Shown here: positions 12,292-15,491 of the stretch, piece by piece
Numbering within the stretch: position 1 is the stretch's first letter
Layout: the number at the start of each line of letters is the position of its first letter
DNA from: Merdicola sp905200315
Lineage (GTDB): Bacteria; Bacillota; Clostridia; TANB77; CAG-508
Length of the DNA: 15,491 nt
Direction of reading: 5' to 3'
Assembly (NCBI GenBank): GCA_902461935.1
Contig: CABPZP010000021.1
Span: forward strand, 1-15,491
Position numbers and translations under genes: made by a program
The notes under the pieces: generated by a model
What the model was told of the DNA's origin: nothing
Databases searched by the model: none
The model's input: only the letters and a program-made list of their open reading frames with translations

Positions 12292-14109
12292 ATGGAAAAT
12301 AATTTAGAGGTAATACCAATATTTTTTGCAGTTGATGATGTATACTCACCATTTTTAGCAGTAACATTACAATCGTTAATAGAAAATGCATCTAAAAATT
12401 ATTATTATTCAATAAAAATATTATACACAAATATGCAAGAAGAAAATAAGAAGAAACTTGCAAAATATGAATCTAAAAATGTAAAAATAGAATTTGTAGA
12501 TTTAAACTATTATATAAAAAAAATACAAGATAAATTATACACCAGAGATTATTATACAAACACAACATATTTTAGGCTATTTATACCAAACTTATATCCA
12601 CAATACGATAAAGTAATTTATTTAGATGGAGATATAGTTGTACTTGGAGATATTTCAGAACTATATAATATAGATATGGGAGATAATTTAATAGCAGCTG
12701 CACCAGATGATGTAATACAAAATACTAAAGTATTCCAAGAATATGCAGAAAAAGTTGTTGGAGTAGCTGATTACAGAAATTATTTTAATGCGGGAGTTCT
12801 TTTAATGAATTTAGATGAGCTTAGAAAATTCGACTTTCTAGATAAGTTTTTATATTTACTAGAAACAGTTAAATTTTCAGTTGCTCAAGATCAAGATTAT
12901 TTAAACAGATTGTGCAAAGGAAGAACAAAAATAATAAGTATAGCTTGGGACAGAATGCCAATGCCAACAGATAAAATATCAGATGACGAAATAAAACTAA
13001 TACACTATAATTTAGCATATAAACCATGGCATTTTGATAATGTATTATATAAAGAACACTTCTGGAAATATGCAAAAAAAACAGAATACATAGATGAAAT
13101 AAAGAAAATAAAAGAAGCATATACAGAAAGCGATAGATATCAAGATATGGAACAATATAAAAAGTTACAAGCACTAGCACAAAAAGAATGTGACTGTGTA
13201 GGTGATGACAGAAGGTTTAGGAGAACCATTGAGGAAGATTTAATAAAAAAATCTCAAGATAGATTAGAAGTTCTAGAAAAAATAAAGGTTTTAGAACAAA
13301 ATGGAGTTTTTGATGTAGATGTTGAAGATGATCCAGAAACAATAAAATTAACAGCAGATAATGTTGATTATTTAAAAGAAAAACGTTATAGCAAGTTAAA
13401 AAATAAAGTTGCAAATAAAATGGGAATGAAGTTCTTAAACGATTTATTAAAAGATAATAAATTAATTATAAAACAAGTTATAGGAATGGAAAATTTGCAA
13501 AAAGTAAAAACAGGAGCAATTATAACTTGTAATCACTTTAATCCATATGATTCTTTTGCAATAGAAAAAGTATTTAGAGAATCTGGGCAAGCAAAAGAAA
13601 AGAAATTATATAAAGTTATAAGAGAAGGGAATTATACAAACTTCCCTGGACTTTATGGATTTTTCTTTAGAAACTGTGATACACTACCATTAAGCTCTAG
13701 TAATAGAACAATGATAGAATTTTTAAAAGCAGTAGATACAATATTACAAAGAAAAGACTTTATTTTAATATACCCAGAACAAAGTATGTGGTGGAATTAT
13801 AGAAAACCAAAACCATTAAAAAATGGAGCATTTAAAATGGCAGCAAGAAATAATGTGCCAGTAATCCCGGTATTCATTACAATGCAAGATAGCGACATAA
13901 TAGGAAAAGATGGTTTCCCCGTACAAGAATATATAATAAACATTGAAGAACCAATATACCCAAGTGAAAACCTAACAGAAAAAGGAAATACAAATGTAAT
14001 GAGAGACAAAAACTTTGAAGTATGGAAAAATGTGTATGAAAAATTCTATAAAATACCATTAGAATACTTAACAACAACAGAAAATGAAAAAGAGGAAGAT
14101 GCTCTATGA
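12292..14109 (+). CDS. Fusion of family 8 glycosyltransferase and PlsC-type acyltransferase
   Basis: This 605-residue protein has two enzyme domains. Residues about 6-270 are a full GT8 domain: FFAVDDVYSPFLAVTLQSL at 11-29, YLDGDIVV with DxD at 112-114, YFNAGVLLMNL at 164-174, DQDYLN at 200-205 and IHYN-LAYKPWH at 237-247. Residues about 280-375 are a charged, partly helical linker. Residues about 380-590 are a PlsC-like domain: NHFNPYD at 414-420 is the HX4D catalytic motif, FFFRNCDTLPL at 457-467 resembles the second motif, IYPEQSMWW at 493-501 stands in for the EGTR motif, and VPVIPVFI follows. PlsC-like enzymes acylate glycerolipids or sugars from acyl-ACP or acyl-CoA. The fusion suggests that one polypeptide adds a sugar and an acyl chain to the same product. 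No membrane segment is obvious. It starts 12 bases after the previous gene, with AAAGGAG, and ends in an ATGA overlap with the next. Confidence 0.87.
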   Translation: MENNLEVIPIFFAVDDVYSPFLAVTLQSLIENASKNYYYSIKILYTNMQEENKKKLAKYESKNVKIEFVDLNYYIKKIQDKLYTRDYYTNTTYFRLFIPNLYPQYDKVIYLDGDIVVLGDISELYNIDMGDNLIAAAPDDVIQNTKVFQEYAEKVVGVADYRNYFNAGVLLMNLDELRKFDFLDKFLYLLETVKFSVAQDQDYLNRLCKGRTKIISIAWDRMPMPTDKISDDEIKLIHYNLAYKPWHFDNVLYKEHFWKYAKKTEYIDEIKKIKEAYTESDRYQDMEQYKKLQALAQKECDCVGDDRRFRRTIEEDLIKKSQDRLEVLEKIKVLEQNGVFDVDVEDDPETIKLTADNVDYLKEKRYSKLKNKVANKMGMKFLNDLLKDNKLIIKQVIGMENLQKVKTGAIITCNHFNPYDSFAIEKVFRESGQAKEKKLYKVIREGNYTNFPGLYGFFFRNCDTLPLSSSNRTMIEFLKAVDTILQRKDFILIYPEQSMWWNYRKPKPLKNGAFKMAARNNVPVIPVFITMQDSDIIGKDGFPVQEYIINIEEPIYPSENLTEKGNTNVMRDKNFEVWKNVYEKFYKIPLEYLTTTENEKEEDAL

Positions 14110-14870
14110 AAGAGCAAAAAATAATATATTATAAAGATGAGCTAAATGATGAATTTTCAGGACCAAAAATAACACCAATAAAAATAGATGAAAACTATAA
14201 ATATAAACATGGAAAAATATGGAATATATGCTCATATATAATACAAAACTTTTTAAGTATGCCAATAAAAGTTTTATACAATAAATTAAAATTTAGGCTA
14301 AAATATGTAGGCAAAGAAAAAATTAAGCCCTATAAAAAACAAGGATATTTTATATATGCAAACCATACACAACAATTTGCAGATACATTTATACCAAGTG
14401 TTGCAATATACCCAAAAAGAAATTTTTTAATAGTTAATCCAGAAAACATTTCAGTAAAACCATTTGGAAAACTAGTAGAAATGTTGGGAGCAATTCCAGT
14501 ACCAGGGAACAAAACAGCAATGAAAAATTTCTTAGAAGAAATACAAACAAAAATAAAAAACAAAAACACAATAACAATATATCCAGAAGCACATATATGG
14601 CCATATTATACACATATAAGACCATTTAAATCTGTATCATTTAAATATCCGGTAGAATTAAATGCACCATTATTTTGCATAACAAATACATACCAAAAAT
14701 GTGGAAAAAACAAAATAAAAATAGTATCATACATAGATGGACCATTTTTTGCTGATAAAAGCCTAAGTAAAAAAGAACAAAAAGAAAGTTTGCGAAATAA
14801 AGTATATGAATGTATGGTAGAAAGAAGTAAAAATAGCAATATAGAAAAAATAAAATATATAAAAAATTAA
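14106..14870 (+). CDS. PlsC-like acyltransferase with an HX5D motif
   Basis: This 254-residue protein has a long N-terminal part, then a membrane-near or amphipathic stretch at about 38-57 and a PlsC-like core from about 60. YFIYANHTQQFADTFIP at 81-97 is the catalytic motif, but His87 and Asp93 are separated by five residues instead of the usual four. I recall similar NHTQP-x-x-D motifs in clostridial relatives, so this looks like a subfamily trait rather than damage. Later parts are FGKLVEMLGAIPV at 120-132, TIYPEAHIWPY at 157-167 in place of EGTRS, and LNAPLFCITNTY. It starts inside the stop of the fusion gene (ATGA), so the two are translationally coupled. Two acyltransferase domains in one operon could place two acyl chains on one glycan or lipid. 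The substrate is unknown. Confidence 0.8.
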   Translation: MKEQKIIYYKDELNDEFSGPKITPIKIDENYKYKHGKIWNICSYIIQNFLSMPIKVLYNKLKFRLKYVGKEKIKPYKKQGYFIYANHTQQFADTFIPSVAIYPKRNFLIVNPENISVKPFGKLVEMLGAIPVPGNKTAMKNFLEEIQTKIKNKNTITIYPEAHIWPYYTHIRPFKSVSFKYPVELNAPLFCITNTYQKCGKNKIKIVSYIDGPFFADKSLSKKEQKESLRNKVYECMVERSKNSNIEKIKYIKN

Positions 14871-14881
14871 TATTAAATATT

Positions 14882-14909
14882 GTAGGTGGGTAGGTGTATA
14901 TGCCTACCC
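14882..14909 (+). repeat. REP-like GTAG-hairpin element, copy 2
   Basis: GTAG (14882-14885) is followed by two bases and a 7-bp stem, GGGTAGG (14888-14894) with CCTACCC (14903-14909), with an 8-base loop that can close by two G-T pairs. An A-run, not a T-run, follows, so it is not a standard terminator. The spacing GTAG, two bases, 7-bp stem is the same as at 1872-1899, though the stem sequence differs. Confidence 0.5.
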
Positions 14910-14974
14910 AAAAAAATTTACATAAAATAATTCAAATAGTAATTTGTTATTAAATTTGAGAGGAGATTATAAAA

Positions 14975-15433
14975 ATGAATTTAATATATAAAAAAGCAAA
15001 TATAAATGATATAGATAATTTAGTGGATTTAAAAATAAAGCAAATGTTATTTTTTTATAATAGAGATGGCGTAATAATGAAAAATGAAAACGAAAAAAGA
15101 GAAAACATAAAAAATGTATTAGAGCAAGAACTAAATAAAACAATGCATTTTTTTATAGCAATAGATAAAGATAATAATAAAACTGTTGCTTGTAACGGTG
15201 TGATTATTCATCAAATGCTACCTGATACAAAAGCATATATAACAAGTGTATATACTGATGAAGATTATAGACAAAATGGAATTCAAAATGAATTAATGAA
15301 AATGATTTTAGCATTTATTAAGGAGATTAACTGCAAAAAAATAGAACTTGATGCTTCTAACCCTCCAGCAATAAAATTATATAAGAAATTTGGTTTTAAA
15401 AAAAATGATATAAAGTATATTTTAATGATTTAA
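14975..15433 (+). CDS. GNAT-family N-acetyltransferase
   Basis: GNAT enzymes move an acetyl group from acetyl-CoA to an amine, protein N-terminus or small molecule. The 152-residue protein has the typical fold order. It has an N-terminal strand and helix (IYKKANINDIDNLVDLKI), then FFIAIDKDNNKTVACNGVII as beta strands. The acetyl-CoA loop motif A follows, ending in YRQNGIQNELM (RxxGxx) after YITSVYTDE. Motif B, ASNPPAIKLYKKFGFK near the C terminus, comes last. Length is standard. The substrate cannot be named. The ribosome-binding site GAGGAG lies about 10 bases before the ATG. It stands 104 bases after the acyltransferase operon with a GTAG hairpin between, and I saw no convincing own promoter in the gap. 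Read-through from the operon is possible. A terminator follows. Confidence 0.88.
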   Translation: MNLIYKKANINDIDNLVDLKIKQMLFFYNRDGVIMKNENEKRENIKNVLEQELNKTMHFFIAIDKDNNKTVACNGVIIHQMLPDTKAYITSVYTDEDYRQNGIQNELMKMILAFIKEINCKKIELDASNPPAIKLYKKFGFKKNDIKYILMI

Positions 15434-15454
15434 CAAACAAATTACAATAAGTAG

Positions 15455-15487
15455 GGTAGATAACCAGTTGAAATTATCTACCTTTTA
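15455..15487 (+). terminator. Intrinsic terminator of the GNAT gene
   Basis: A 9-bp stem (GGTAGATAA 15455-15463 with TTATCTACC 15474-15482), a 10-base loop, then TTTTATTAT. It ends the GNAT unit near the window edge. Confidence 0.75.
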
Positions 15488-15491
15488 TTAT

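Noticed and set aside
15451..15482. GTAG followed by a hairpin, as a third REP-like copy
   Set aside because: The hairpin has a T-run and sits directly after a gene, so it is better explained as a normal terminator. The stem starts right after GTAG, unlike the two-base gap of the other copies.

Overview
The window looks like a chromosome segment of a low-GC Gram-positive bacterium, most likely an anaerobic, spore-forming member of Clostridia (possibly an uncultured gut lineage). The support is strong AT bias, consistent GGAGG-type Shine-Dalgarno sites, TTG starts on two genes, a Gram-positive envelope set (D,D-carboxypeptidase, VanW-like protein, sortase with an LPXTG substrate, UppP) and a dipicolinate synthase subunit A gene, which is an endospore marker. 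No rRNA, tRNA, CRISPR array or transposase gene was seen.

Layout: 1-375 is the 3' end of a surface-type protein whose last part is a C-rich, GC-rich patch resembling a C-type-lectin variable region. 568-2675 carries two minus-strand envelope genes (D,D-carboxypeptidase and VanW-like protein), separated by a REP-like GTAG-hairpin. 2748-3425 is a self-contained unit of two overlapping, mutually similar small unknown proteins with a near-consensus promoter and a terminator. 3511-5225 holds a 48-aa single-pass membrane peptide missing from a simple long-ORF view, rpmE (L31) and ychF. 5272-6404 is a convergent pair, a short LPKTG surface protein and a sortase, sharing one bidirectional terminator. 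6475-10005 is a tight plus-strand operon: ppa, a membrane-anchored TPR protein, dpaA and uppP. 10057-11079 is an unrecognised minus-strand gene with clearly higher GC than its surroundings, probably acquired. 11379-14870 is a second plus-strand operon: a GT8 glycosyltransferase, a GT8-PlsC-type acyltransferase fusion, and a stand-alone acyltransferase, probably making an acylated glycan or glycolipid. A second GTAG-hairpin and a GNAT acetyltransferase with a terminator close the window.

Functionally, much of the window concerns the envelope: peptidoglycan trimming, undecaprenyl phosphate recycling, sortase anchoring and glycolipid-type synthesis. One sporulation gene is embedded in a housekeeping operon. 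The most unusual points are the variable-region-like patch at 202-324, the GT8-acyltransferase fusion operon, the paired small paralogues at 2832-3363, the orphan high-GC gene, dpaA without an adjacent dpaB, and the two GTAG-hairpin elements.
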